Shown here piece after piece: positions 44,390-53,245 of a DNA stretch of 64,000 nt. A program made the translations under genes and the position numbers. Position 1 is the first letter of the stretch; each line of letters opens with the position of its first letter. This DNA comes from Streptomyces sp. CNQ-509 (lineage in GTDB: Bacteria > Actinomycetota > Actinomycetes > Streptomycetales > Streptomycetaceae), in the NCBI RefSeq assembly GCF_001011035.1, contig NZ_CP011492.1:5625001-5689000 (forward strand), in the 5' to 3' direction. Under the pieces are notes generated by a model. The model was given only the letters and a program-made list of their open reading frames with translations. It was not told the DNA's origin and did no database searches.

Positions 44390-44917
44390 GACGCGGTCGA
44401 CACGAGCCGCCCGCAAACGGCGCGTATCCGGAACCACCTGCTGGGCGGCGAGGACGACCACGAGGCCGACCGGGCCGCCGCGGCGGCGCTCCTCGCGGTC
44501 TTCCCCGGGATGGCCGGCATCAAGCGCCACTCCCGGCAGTTCACCGGCCGCGCGGTCGGCCACCTGGTGCGCGACGCGGGCATCGGCCAGTTCCCGGACG
44601 TCGGCAGCGAACTGCCCACCGCCGACAACACCCACGAGATCGCCCAGCGCACCGCGCCGGAGGCGCGGATCGTCTACGCCGACAACGACCCCCTGTCCCC
44701 GCCCGGGCGACCCGGCCTACGCCGAAGCCCTCCGCCGGGCCAACCCGGGGCCGCGGTCCCGTATACACCGCGCACCCCGCACGAGGTCGAGCGTTACTTC
44801 GAGGGCCTGCACCTCCTGCCGCCGGGCGTGGTCTCCTGCCCGCGGTGGCGGCCGGAGAGCACCGCGGAGGGCCTGCCGGAGGTGGCCGTCTACGGCGGCG
44901 CAGCCCGCAAGCCGTGA
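44390..44917 (+). pseudogene. DUF574 methyltransferase-like remnant with internal deletion
   Basis: The plus-strand frame reads DTSRPQTARIRNHLLGGEDD, then a GHLVRDAGIGQFPDVGSELP block and ARIVYADNDPL, the N-terminal half of a DUF574 protein. It then passes through garbled codons into EVERYFEGLHLLPPGVVSCP and WRPES, the family's C-terminus. About 100 residues, including the second half of the SAM fold, are missing. It is a relative of the intact gene at 17204. No good start codon is visible. Confidence 0.72.
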
Positions 44918-45116
44918 GGTGCGCAGGGGCCGCGGTGGGGCGGCTTACAGTGAACCGCCATGGGTTCCGCCGCCTCCCCTGCCTGCCTCGCTGCTGATCA
45001 CCGCCCGCACCGCCCGGCGACCGCGCGCCGCACGACCCGTCAGACAGGGCCCAGCGCCCACCCGGACCGGGCCCGTTCCGGGCGGTGACCCACAGCGTTC
45101 CCGACCGCCGCTCCCC

Positions 45117-45863
45117 TCAGGCGGGGAAGGTGGCTCCCCAGGTGGCGGGGCCGACGATGCCGTCGACGGTGAGGCCCTTCTTCGCCTGGAAGTCCCGGCA
45201 CGCCGCGTACGAGTTGGGGCCGTAGGCGCCGTCCGCGGTGAGGCTGTAGCCGTGGCGGGCGTTCATCTGGTTCTGCCACGTGGCCACGCTCGCGTGGCTG
45301 AAGGTCGGCGGCTGGCGGAAGTTGACGCCGGGGTGGGGCAGCGGGCCGCCGCCGGGGTTCGTCGCCCCGTTGAGCACGCCGTTCACGTACAGGTTCCCCG
45401 GGCAGCCGGTGCTCAGGTGGTCGCGGTGGCCGCAGATGGCCCGGGCCGCACCACCCTGCGTGCGCAGCCGGTTGACGGCGTAGCGGAAGGCGTTGATGAG
45501 GCCGCTGGTGATGGTGTCGTAGTCCCCGGCGGTCCCGCCGACGAGACCGCAGACGGCGTACCAGTTCTGATTGCCGGGGTCGGTGCCGTTCGCGGCCGTC
45601 CGGCGGTTCTCACCGCGGCCCTGGAACACGTAGTCGTGCACGCAGACGAGGTGGCTGTAGGCGATGTCCGCCCAGCCGTTGCCGTCCATGTGGTGGTTCT
45701 GGATCCCGCGCACCTGGGCGGCGCAGTCCGCGTGGTTCGCGCGGGCGACGTGGACGGCGTCGACGTGATGGATGGTCACGCCGCCGTTCTGGGGCGTGAT
45801 GTTGCTGTTGGTGTTCCGCGGAGCGCGTGCACCCCAGGCGGACCGGGAGACGAAGGTGGTCAC
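45117..45863 (-). CDS. PGRP-type N-acetylmuramoyl-L-alanine amidase with peptidoglycan-binding domain
   Basis: A 248-residue zinc amidase. Its N-terminal amidase_2/PGRP domain shows VTIHHVDAVHV (Zn His), WADIAYSHLVC and AICGHRDHLSTGCPGN (Zn His and Cys). A PG_binding_1 repeat closes it (LTADGAYGPNSYAACRDFQA, GLTVDGIVGPATWG). It has no signal peptide of its own: the GTG start, with GGAGGGG upstream, overlaps the stop of a Tat-signal mini-protein. It cleaves the lactyl bond of peptidoglycan if exported. Confidence 0.87.
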   Translation of the reverse strand: MTTFVSRSAWGARAPRNTNSNITPQNGGVTIHHVDAVHVARANHADCAAQVRGIQNHHMDGNGWADIAYSHLVCVHDYVFQGRGENRRTAANGTDPGNQNWYAVCGLVGGTAGDYDTITSGLINAFRYAVNRLRTQGGAARAICGHRDHLSTGCPGNLYVNGVLNGATNPGGGPLPHPGVNFRQPPTFSHASVATWQNQMNARHGYSLTADGAYGPNSYAACRDFQAKKGLTVDGIVGPATWGATFPA

Positions 45864-46093
45864 TGGCCCCTCCGTCCGGACAGCGCGCAGTCGACGGTGG
45901 CGTTGAGCGGCTCGTCCTGTGCGCGCCGCAGCCCTCCGGACGCGTAGACCGCGCCGGGATGCCCGGGCCGGTTCACAATCGGCAATTCCCGCGGATCCGC
46001 GGCGAAAGCCTGGCCGGAGCAGATCACGGGGGCGCCGGCCACGGCGGCCGCGGCTATCCCCAGGAAGCCACGGCGGGATGGTCGTTGCGACAT
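45860..46093 (-). CDS. Small Tat-signal protein overlapping the amidase gene
   Basis: A 77-residue protein with a twin-arginine signal (PSRRGFLGIAAAAVAGAP) and a short mature part (RELPIVNRPGHPGAVYASGG, ALSGRRGQ). Its TGA overlaps the GTG of the amidase (CAGTGACC), so the two are coupled. Either it is a genuine secreted partner or exporter escort for the amidase, or a frameshift separates the amidase from its own signal peptide. I recognise no domain. Confidence 0.6.
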   Translation of the reverse strand: MSQRPSRRGFLGIAAAAVAGAPVICSGQAFAADPRELPIVNRPGHPGAVYASGGLRRAQDEPLNATVDCALSGRRGQ

Positions 46094-46232
46094 GTCGTCT
46101 CCAGACGGTCGTGGGGGTACGTCGGCTGACTCGCTCGCGCACCAGAGGTACAGCACACCGGTAGCGCCCCGGTTGCGCCGCCCGGCGGCCATGCAGCGGA
46201 CGGTGCGTGGGTCCGCCCGTCCCGGCCTGCCG

Positions 46233-46778
46233 CTATCCGACCCGGGAACGTTGCGGAACGGTGGCCGGGTCGGCCGGGCGGCCGCGGGTGAGGTACTGCG
46301 GTACGGGGGTGCGGTTGTCACCGGTGTCGCGGACGAGGCCGTAGCGGACGATGCCCGTCGCCGGGTCCGGCGCGGTGTGCAGGTCGCGCAGGATGGACGC
46401 GTGGTCCGTCGGCTGGACGAAGACGTTGTAGTCCTCCCCGGTCTCGTTCTGGTGGAGCGTGACCGCGCCGTCGAGCCAGAAGAACTCGCTCTGCCACATC
46501 TGCTGGGCGCCCTCGGGCAGCACGGTGGTGCCGATGCCGGGTGATTCCATCCAGGTCTCGCCGGCTCCGCCCGGCTTGACGTCGTCCATCCGCCGGCCGC
46601 CGCCGGAGGCCGCATGGAAGAGCCTGCCCTCCAGGCCCGTCCAGGTGGGCATGGTCAGGCTGCCGCCGGGTTCTGCGGTGACGATCTGCCAGCGGACCAG
46701 CACGTATCCCGTGCCGCGCAGGGTCGCGCTCTCGCCGCGGTGGGTGAGGGTGACGTCAGGTCCGACGGTGCTGGTCAC
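46233..46778 (-). CDS. Unrecognised protein, 181 aa
   Basis: No family recognised. The product (GTG start) has a beta-rich look: DVTLTHRGESATLRGTGYVL, WQIVTAEPGGSLTMPTWTGL, WMESPGIGTTVLPEG, FWLDGAVTLHQNETGEDYNV and a final YLTRGRPADPATV. It has no signal peptide or membrane segment. Upstream the same frame continues into a Pro/Thr/Ala-rich stretch and then IS scar sequence, so the true start is uncertain and the gene may be truncated. 46779-47050 has nothing else I can support. Confidence 0.5.
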   Translation of the reverse strand: MTSTVGPDVTLTHRGESATLRGTGYVLVRWQIVTAEPGGSLTMPTWTGLEGRLFHAASGGGRRMDDVKPGGAGETWMESPGIGTTVLPEGAQQMWQSEFFWLDGAVTLHQNETGEDYNVFVQPTDHASILRDLHTAPDPATGIVRYGLVRDTGDNRTPVPQYLTRGRPADPATVPQRSRVG

Positions 46779-47049
46779 GCCCCGTTCCGGCCGGCGGGGC
46801 AGTGGGCCGGGCGGCCGGTCGGGGTCGGGCGGGGAGTCGACGGCGTCGACCACGCTGCCGTACCGGGCGGCGGGAGTGGACGTCGGGACCGCGGTGCCCG
46901 GTGGGGTGGTCGGCGGCGTGCTTGCCGAGGGGGTGCTCGCCGCCGGCGGGTCCGCCGGCGGCGTACCGGCCCTCCCGGACGTGGGCGGGGCCGGGGAGGG
47001 TGGTGTCGTGCAGGGGCGGGTTGCGCAGGCCGGTGACCGGGCGGTCCGG

Positions 47050-47293
47050 ATGCGGTCCTCGGCGCGGGCCCGCCGGCGGTGCCGGGTGCGGATCAGGGTC
47101 TGCCACCCGCGCCGGTAGCCTTCGGTAGCTGGGCCAGGGCCAACCGGCAGGTGGTGACGTGATCGGCGGCAGCGTTGCTGCCCGCGTTGCCGGGCCACAG
47201 CAGGGCCGCGACCGGCTCGCCGGAGCCGGGACGGCCGTGGTCGGCGAACGCCATCAACGGATGAGGAGCCCGTACGTCGCAGGCCCGGGACAT
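47050..47293 (-). mobile_element. IS1380-type transposase remnant
   Basis: On the minus strand HPLMAFADHGRPGSGEPVAA, LLWPGNAGSNAAADHVTTCR and LALAQLP match the conserved core of IS1380-family transposases. A frameshift then gives GYRRGWQTLIRT. Both ends are missing and no terminal inverted repeats were found. Confidence 0.72.
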
Positions 47294-47328
47294 CAGGCGA
47301 ACCTGGCGGGTGTGGTTCGCATCCCGGG

Positions 47329-48387
47329 TCAGGTGAAGGCCGTCATGATCCGCTCCCTGATCAGCCGCAGTTGCGTGTTCACGTCGGCCGCCGCGGTGAG
47401 GTCGCGGCCGGTGAAGGCTTTGACCATGGTGCGGTCGGTGATGGCGCAGATCATGTGGTTGACACCGCTGGGTGCGATGTCCCGCTGGATCTTCTCCAGG
47501 CACTCCTCTGGCGTCCCTGCGATGGAGAGCCGCTCGGCGACCTGCGGCGAGGTCAGTTCGATGCCTCGGGCCAGGTCTCCGGCGGCGATCGCCTCGATGG
47601 CCGGCTTCAACTCCGCCGGGTCGACACCGTTGCGGAGCAGCTGCTCCTCGGGCATGGAAGAGGCGTAGATGCCCACCATGCTGCGCGCCGCCTCCTTGGC
47701 GACCGCCGAGTCCGGCCCGGTCGCGAAGACCACCCAGGCCCCGATGTCGAGCGATCGCCAGTCCTTGCCGGCACGCTCGGCCCCGGTGCGGATGTGCCGT
47801 ACCGCGTACTCGTACGCCTCGCGGGTGTAGCTCAGCGCGTGATGGCAGCCGTCCGACAACTCCCCGGCCGCCTCGAAGGACTTGGGCCCGCGCATCGCGC
47901 CGAGCTTGAGCGGAACGCGTTCCTGCACGGGCCGCGCGAAGGTGAAGAGCCCGTCGTAGGCGAAGAACTCGCCCTCGTAGGTGAGGGCGCCCTCGTCCAG
48001 GAACGTACGCATCACGTGCAGCGCTTCCTTCACGCGCGACAGCGGCTTCGTGCGAGCCCAGTCGATCCGGTACTGGGCGAGCAGTCCGAAGTTGCCGCTG
48101 GACAGCACGCCTTCGGCGCGGCCACCGGTGAGCTCGTCCAGGGTCGCGAGTGCCTGCGCGATCAGCGTCGGCTCCCGCAAGGTCACCGGCGACACACTCG
48201 GCCCGAGCCGGATCCGCTCGGTACGGCCGGCTGCCGCCGCGAACAGCAGCCACAGATCCTTGTGCCAGGTCTCGTCGGCCGCGTAACAGGCATAAAAGCC
48301 CAGGTCGTCCGCTAATCGAATGGAATCCAAGGACTCGGCCGCGGGGTAGTCGGGGAGCATGGCGTAGCTGAACTTCACGAGCGCCAC
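47329..48387 (-). CDS. LLM-class F420-dependent oxidoreductase (MER-like)
   Basis: A 352-residue TIM-barrel oxidoreductase of the F420 luciferase-like family: LDSIRLADDLGFYACYAADE, GRTERIRLGPSVSPVTLREP, LATLDELTGGRAEGVLSSGN, PLKLGAMRGPKSFEAAGELS, CHHALSYTREAYEYAVRHI. It probably uses reduced F420 for hydride transfer. The GTG start gives MALVKFSYAML. It lies between an IS1380 remnant and IS5-type/integrase debris, so it may have arrived with a mobile element. The substrate is unknown. Confidence 0.87.
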   Translation of the reverse strand: MALVKFSYAMLPDYPAAESLDSIRLADDLGFYACYAADETWHKDLWLLFAAAAGRTERIRLGPSVSPVTLREPTLIAQALATLDELTGGRAEGVLSSGNFGLLAQYRIDWARTKPLSRVKEALHVMRTFLDEGALTYEGEFFAYDGLFTFARPVQERVPLKLGAMRGPKSFEAAGELSDGCHHALSYTREAYEYAVRHIRTGAERAGKDWRSLDIGAWVVFATGPDSAVAKEAARSMVGIYASSMPEEQLLRNGVDPAELKPAIEAIAAGDLARGIELTSPQVAERLSIAGTPEECLEKIQRDIAPSGVNHMICAITDRTMVKAFTGRDLTAAADVNTQLRLIRERIMTAFT

Positions 48388-48454
48388 CTTCGATCGGGGA
48401 CCTGCATGCGGTGTCCTGCGCTACGTAAGCGCCATGCCCGCATCGAGAGTGCGT

Positions 48455-48575
48455 CAAGCGCACCGCGTCGAACATCTGCCGGTGGCAATAGCCCTCCGGT
48501 CGCCCACCCCGGCCGGGCCGGCCATCCCGGCGCCGGCAGCAGGTTCCGCACCAAGGCCCACTCGGCATCGCTCAT
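48455..48575 (-). mobile_element. IS5-type transposase N-terminal fragment
   Basis: The minus-strand start MSDAEWALVRNLLPAPGWPA, with a one-base shift to GRGGRPEGYCHRQMFDAVR, matches the N-terminus of IS5/IS4-type (DUF4096) transposases. It is cut off there. It abuts the integrase fragment and the start of the LLM gene region. Confidence 0.72.
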
Positions 48576-48850
48576 GTCCGAGCCGTACCGGGCCCGGCGC
48601 CCTTCTTCCCCCGGACCAGCAACCCGCCCAGGACTTCTTCCGGGAGAGCCACGTCGGCCGCACGAAGGCCGATCTCCTCACCGGAGTGAAACGCCGCCGA
48701 CGCCAGGGAGAGCAGGAACGGGTAGACGGCGTGCTCGCCCTCGGTATCTTCCTGCACTCGTACGAGCAGGAACCGGAACGGGTGAAGGCATTTCAGGAGT
48801 GCGGACGCGCGAGAGCCCCGGATCTCTCCGGGGCCCGCGTCATTCGTCAT
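48572..48850 (-). pseudogene. Tyrosine integrase fragment (middle part)
   Basis: HAVYPFLLSLASAAFHSGEE, IGLRAADVALPEE and GGLLV read like the N-terminal part of the catalytic domain of phage-type integrases (the LRxxEAxxLRxxDV region, with the Arg replaced or shifted). It ends against the IS5-type fragment. The catalytic Arg is not convincing, so it is non-functional. Confidence 0.55.
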
Positions 48851-48879
48851 CTCGGGTTGCCTACTCGTCCTCTCCGGGC

Positions 48880-49146
48880 CCTTGCATGATCCGGTCGTTC
48901 ATCTTCCACACGCCCGAATACGAGGACGCCGCGACGACGTTGCCCCGCTCACCGGCGAAGAACCGGCCTTACCGAACTCCTTCAGGTGCGCGCAACAGCC
49001 GCACGAGCGGCGGAGGAATGGGCACGATCCGCACCTCACCGTCCGCACGTTGCCTGAGGCCGCGCCGGTCGCGCGCCTCGCCGGAGTCGGTCCACGCCTT
49101 GCCCGCCGAGGGCCGGGTCTCGGCCAGCTCGATTCGCCGTTCATCC
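48880..49146 (-). pseudogene. Tyrosine integrase fragment (later part, two frameshifts)
   Basis: On the minus strand RRIELAETRPSAGKAWTDSG, EARDRRGLRQRADGEVRIVP and PPPLVRLLRA, then AHLKEFG in a second frame, then GRFFAGERGNVVAASSYSGV in a third, follow the order of an actinomycete integrase after its LPEEGW segment. The C-terminal catalytic Tyr part is missing. It lies on the wrong side of the fragment that should precede it. Confidence 0.6.
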
Positions 49147-49557
49147 GTACACGAGTGGGGACGTTCACGTGGACGCCGACAACGTGCGTCTGGATGGCAG
49201 CGGAGCCGTCGCACTCCTGGCCGACCGTCTGCCGGAAGAAGCGACTGTCGATCCCTCCACGTGCACATGCTTTGCAGTGGCCGACCTCCCGGCGTCTCCC
49301 CCGATGAGGTGAGCAATGCCCATGCTGTTCTTCCGCCGCCGGAATCTGCAGGCCAACGGCGTGTAGTACCTGCGCGGCCTGCGAATTGCGCGACTATCGG
49401 CGTGATATTGCTGGTGGCGTGATGGCCATGCGGTCCCGGTTACGGGCGCCAATCCGGAGGGCGTCGCCTGACAGCGGCCGCACTGCCGGGTGTCGCGGTG
49501 GCGAAGCCCTCGCCAGGATGCGAGCACGGGTAGGGACACAGAGGAAGGACTGCAGTA
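49147..49557. other. Remnant-rich stretch before gnd
   Basis: A plus-strand frame gives VHVDADNVRLDGSGAVALLA, ADRLPEEATVDPSTCTCFAV and a TGA at 49309-49311. It is followed by an overlapping MPMLFFRRRNLQANGV and TAG. They look like two short coupled genes of an integrated element but I cannot name them. The gnd ribosome site and promoter lie at the 3' end. Confidence 0.35.
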
Positions 49558-50997
49558 ATGAGCGCTACGGCAGAGATCGGCGTCACGGGACTTGCCGTGA
49601 TGGGTCGCAATCTGGCGCGCAACTTCGCCCGTAACGGCTATACCGTGGCGCTGCACAACCGCACCGCCTCCCGCACCCGTGACCTGGTGGCGGAGTTCGG
49701 TGGCGAGGGAGGGTTCGTGCCCACCGAGAGCGCCGGGGACTTCGTGGCGGCGCTCGAACGCCCCCGACGGCTTGTGATCATGGTCAAAGCCGGCCAGGCG
49801 ACGGATGCCGTGATCGAGCAGTTCGCACCCCTGCTCGAGTCCGGCGACGTGATCATCGACGGCGGCAACGCGCATTTCGCCGACACCCGCCGTCGCGAGC
49901 AGGCTCTGCGCGAGCAGGGAATTCACTTTGCCGGCACCGGCATCTCCGGAGGCGAGGAGGGCGCACTGCACGGGCCGAGTATCATGCCCGGAGGCAGCGT
50001 CGAGTCGTACACTTCGCTCGGCCCGATGCTGGAGAAGATCTCGGCGAAGGCGAAGGACGGCGCCCCCTGCGTGACGCATGTCGGTCCGGACGGCGCGGGG
50101 CATTTCGTCAAGATGGTCCACAACGGGATCGAATACTCCGACATGCAGTTGATCGGCGAGGCGTTCCAACTGCTGCGGGATGTCGGTGGGTATTCCCCGG
50201 GCCAGATCGCGGAGATCTTTCGCACCTGGAACACCGGCCGACTCGATTCGTACCTGATCGAGATCACGGCAGAGGTCCTGTCCCATGTGGACGCGGACAC
50301 CCGCAAGCCCTTCGTCGATGTCGTCGCCGACCAGGCCGAGCAGAAGGGCACCGGCCGCTGGACGGTGCAGACCGCACTCGACCTGGGGGTACCGGTATCG
50401 GGCATCGCCGAGGCGGTCTTCGCCCGTTCCCTGTCCGGGCACGCCGATCTGCGCGCGGCATCCAGGCATCTGGCCGGCCCGAAGCCGCAGCGCCTGAGCG
50501 AGGCAGAGACGGACGCGTTCGCCGACCAGGTCGAGCAGGCCCTCTACGCCTCGAAGATCGTGTCCTACACGCAGGGCTTCCACGAGATCGCCGCGGGCAG
50601 CACCGCGTACGGCTGGAACATCGACCCGGGCGCCGTGGCCCGCATCTGGCGCGGCGGCTGCATCATCCGCGCCGCGTTCCTCGATCGCATCAGTGCGGCG
50701 TACGGCGCCGAGCCCGCATTGATCTCGCTCCTTGCGGACGAGGGCTTCGCGGGTGAGATCGCCGCCGCACAGAACGACTGGCGGGCGGTGCTGAACACCG
50801 CGACCGCCCAGGGCGTCCCGACACCGGGCTTCGCGGCGGCGCTGGCCTACTACGACGCGCTACGCGCCGAGCGGCTGCCTGCGGCGCTCACCCAGGGCCA
50901 GCGTGACTTCTTCGGCGCCCATACCTACCGGCGAAGCGACCGCGAGGGGACGTTCCACACCCGCTGGGGCGGTGATCGCGCAGAGGTGCCGTCCTGA
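49558..50997 (+). CDS. gnd: 6-phosphogluconate dehydrogenase, NADP-dependent, decarboxylating
   Basis: A 479-residue full-length enzyme of the pentose phosphate pathway that makes ribulose-5-phosphate, CO2 and NADPH. Visible are the cofactor loop GLAVMGRNLARNFARNG, VIIDGGNAHFADT, GTGISGGEEGALHGPSIMPG, the catalytic Lys in GHFVKMVHNGIEYSDMQ, and GKGTGRW-like KGTGRWT. The C-terminal RRSDREGTFHTRW is the long-form tail. The GGAAGGA site before ATG decides the start. Streptomycetes often have a second gnd, so this may be the accessory copy. Confidence 0.95.
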   Translation: MSATAEIGVTGLAVMGRNLARNFARNGYTVALHNRTASRTRDLVAEFGGEGGFVPTESAGDFVAALERPRRLVIMVKAGQATDAVIEQFAPLLESGDVIIDGGNAHFADTRRREQALREQGIHFAGTGISGGEEGALHGPSIMPGGSVESYTSLGPMLEKISAKAKDGAPCVTHVGPDGAGHFVKMVHNGIEYSDMQLIGEAFQLLRDVGGYSPGQIAEIFRTWNTGRLDSYLIEITAEVLSHVDADTRKPFVDVVADQAEQKGTGRWTVQTALDLGVPVSGIAEAVFARSLSGHADLRAASRHLAGPKPQRLSEAETDAFADQVEQALYASKIVSYTQGFHEIAAGSTAYGWNIDPGAVARIWRGGCIIRAAFLDRISAAYGAEPALISLLADEGFAGEIAAAQNDWRAVLNTATAQGVPTPGFAAALAYYDALRAERLPAALTQGQRDFFGAHTYRRSDREGTFHTRWGGDRAEVPS

Positions 50998-51078
50998 CTG
51001 CGACCTCGCGCTTTCACGGGATGCGTCGTCCGAGACGTGATCCCCCGGCCAGCGCCCCTTCGAAGTTGGAGCACATCC

Positions 51079-51756
51079 ATGCGTTCACCGCATCCCGGTC
51101 CGGCCGACGAGCCCTCCTTGAGCCCGTCCCGGCGCGGCCTGGTGCGAACCGCCACCACCGCCGGACTGGCGACCGCCGTACCGGTCGTCCTGGGTACGGA
51201 CCTCGCGTCCGCCACGGCCTCCGCCGGCGATGTCGGCCCGCTGCACCTGCCGCAGGCCACCGCCGGATCACACCGCTGGACCTGCGCGTGCGTTCGTGAA
51301 GGCGACCGGCCCCCTGACCGACCCCGCGGCGCACGGCGGCAGCCCGCAGGACGCCTTCCACATGGTCGTCCCCTCGCTGCCGGGGTTCGGCTTCTCCGAC
51401 CGGCCCGGCACCACCGGCTGGACCAACGCCCGCATCGCGGCGGCCTGGGCCGCCCTCATGGAACGCCCGGGCTACACCCGGTACATCGCCCAGGGCGGCG
51501 ACTGGGGCGGCGCCGTCACCACCCAACCGGGCTAGCTGCGGCCCAAGGGCCTGCCGGGAGTGCAGCTGTACTTCCCCGAGTACACCTCACCCCGCCGGTC
51601 ACCGGCACGACCACTCCCGCCGAACAGACGGCACTCGCCCAGATCCAGACCTTCTTCAGCCGGCTCTCCGGCTACTCCCTGGAACAGCCGACCCGTCCGC
51701 AGACCATCGGCTACGCCCTCGCCGACTGGCCCCCGGATTCGGGTCACGGCTGCTGA
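51079..51756 (+). pseudogene. Secreted epoxide hydrolase, broken
   Basis: ATG with GGAG site, Tat signal (PSRRGLVRTATTAGLATAVP), then the frame drifts. The epoxide hydrolase sequence is found in other frames: FHMVVPSLPGFGFSDRPGTT, YTRYIAQGGDWGGAVT with the nucleophile GGDWGG, an in-frame TAG, then TALAQIQTFFSRLSGYSLEQ and TRPQTIGYALADWP. The front of the hydrolase domain and the catalytic His region are missing. Confidence 0.78.
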
Positions 51757-51960
51757 TCCGCCGGGTGGCGGACGAGGCCGGGGTTCGGTGGGGCAGCGGG
51801 CGGTTCGGGCGCGGTGTCGGCGTACCGCGTCGCGGTTGGCGCACCGTTGGGAGCAGTAGCGCTGCCGCCCGGTGCGGGAGGTGTCGGCGAAGTCCCCGAG
51901 ACCGGGAACTTCCAGGCGCATCGCCGGCCTCACTCTGAACCGGAACCCAGGCCCGCTCGA
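51757..51960 (-). pseudogene. CGNR zinc-finger protein fragment
   Basis: On the minus strand DFADTSRTGRQRYCSQRCAN then RDAVRRHRAR is the C-terminal CGNR-type zinc finger of ABATE-domain transcription factors. The N-terminal ligand domain is missing. 51960-52115 has nothing else. Confidence 0.7.
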
Positions 51961-52115
51961 AGACCGCGTCAACCGAGCACTCATCGTGCCCACTCCACCA
52001 GAGTCGTGCCGGAGCCCCTCGAAGTGAACGAACGCAACCATGACGCCGCCGCCGGCGTCGTCATCCGGGGCGCCCAGGACCGGTGGGCCGGGACGACGTT
52101 GGGGGTGGGTGCGGG

Positions 52116-53123
52116 ATGACGCGTGCGACGGGGGCACTGCTGGGGCTGGCCATCGGGGATGCCATGGGCTTTCCCACCGAGTTCAACACTTTCGCCCGGA
52201 TCGAGGCGGAGTTCGGGGAGTGGCGTTCGCTGCCGCTGCCGGTCTCCTCGGGCACGGCGTACGTCACGGACGACACGCAGATGACGCTCGCGCTCGGCGA
52301 GGCGCTGCACACGGTGCTGGCCGGCGGGCCGCTTACCGCCGGGCGCATGGAACCGCCGGTGCGGGCGCACTTCCTGAGCTGGTATCACTCGCCGGAGAAC
52401 AACCGGGCTCCCGGGGGGACGTGCCTGCGCGCGTGCGAGGCGCTGGAGCGGGGCGGTCCCTGGCAGCGGGCGAGCGTGGTGGGGTCCAAGGGCTGCGGGG
52501 CGAACGTGCGGGTCGCGCCGATCGGCCTGGTCCCGGGGATGAGTGCTGAACAGCGCTCCGGCGCGGCCCAGTTGCAGTCGGGCCTCACCCACGGGCACCC
52601 CACCGCGCTGGCAGCCGGCGATGTGACCGCGCACACCGTCCACCTGCTGGTCCAGGGCACGGACCCGCAGGACTTGCTGCCGCTGCTGCGTGCCTACGCG
52701 GAGGCGAACCGGACGGTGTACCGGGCCGACTGGCTGGGCGATCTGGCCGAGCACGCCCAGGATGTGGACCGGGTCTCCTTCATCTCCCGCGGCTGGCAGG
52801 AGTGCCTGGCCGTCCTGGACCGGGTCGAGGCCGCGCTGCCGGACGCCGATCCGGACGCCGACCCCTGCCTGGCCACCGGCGAGGGGTGGATCGCCGAGGA
52901 GGCGTTCGCCACCGCGCTGTTCTGCTTCCTCCAGCACCCCGACGACCCGCCGGCCGCCGTGCGCCGCGGCGCCTACTCCGGCGGGGACTCCGACTCGATT
53001 GCCGCGCTGGCCGGGGCGTTCGCCGGCGCGTGCCACGGGGCGGCGGCCTGGCCGCCGGAATGGGTCGAGGTCATCGAGTACCGCGAGCGCCTGCTGGCGC
53101 TCGGCGCAGCCTGGGACCAGTAG
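52116..53123 (+). CDS. ADP-ribosylglycohydrolase-family protein
   Basis: A 335-residue ARH-fold protein. The divalent-metal sites are visible as DDTQM (near residue 62, from VTDDTQMTLALGEAL) and GGDSDSIAALAGAFAG in the C-terminal part. GALLGLAIGDAMGFPTEF is the usual start. Members remove ADP-ribose from proteins or act on related nucleotides. Stand-alone gene between debris and the convergent ferritin-like operon. Confidence 0.88.
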   Translation: MTRATGALLGLAIGDAMGFPTEFNTFARIEAEFGEWRSLPLPVSSGTAYVTDDTQMTLALGEALHTVLAGGPLTAGRMEPPVRAHFLSWYHSPENNRAPGGTCLRACEALERGGPWQRASVVGSKGCGANVRVAPIGLVPGMSAEQRSGAAQLQSGLTHGHPTALAAGDVTAHTVHLLVQGTDPQDLLPLLRAYAEANRTVYRADWLGDLAEHAQDVDRVSFISRGWQECLAVLDRVEAALPDADPDADPCLATGEGWIAEEAFATALFCFLQHPDDPPAAVRRGAYSGGDSDSIAALAGAFAGACHGAAAWPPEWVEVIEYRERLLALGAAWDQ

Positions 53124-53245
53124 CCCGCCGCAGCGCCGGATCCCCCAGGTGCCGTGAACCGGCCGGAGTCGGTGCAGGCGCCATAATGGAGCGGCAGGCT
53201 GTAGGGGTACGCGAGCGGGGAGTCGGCCCTCGTTGGTCGTGGTGC

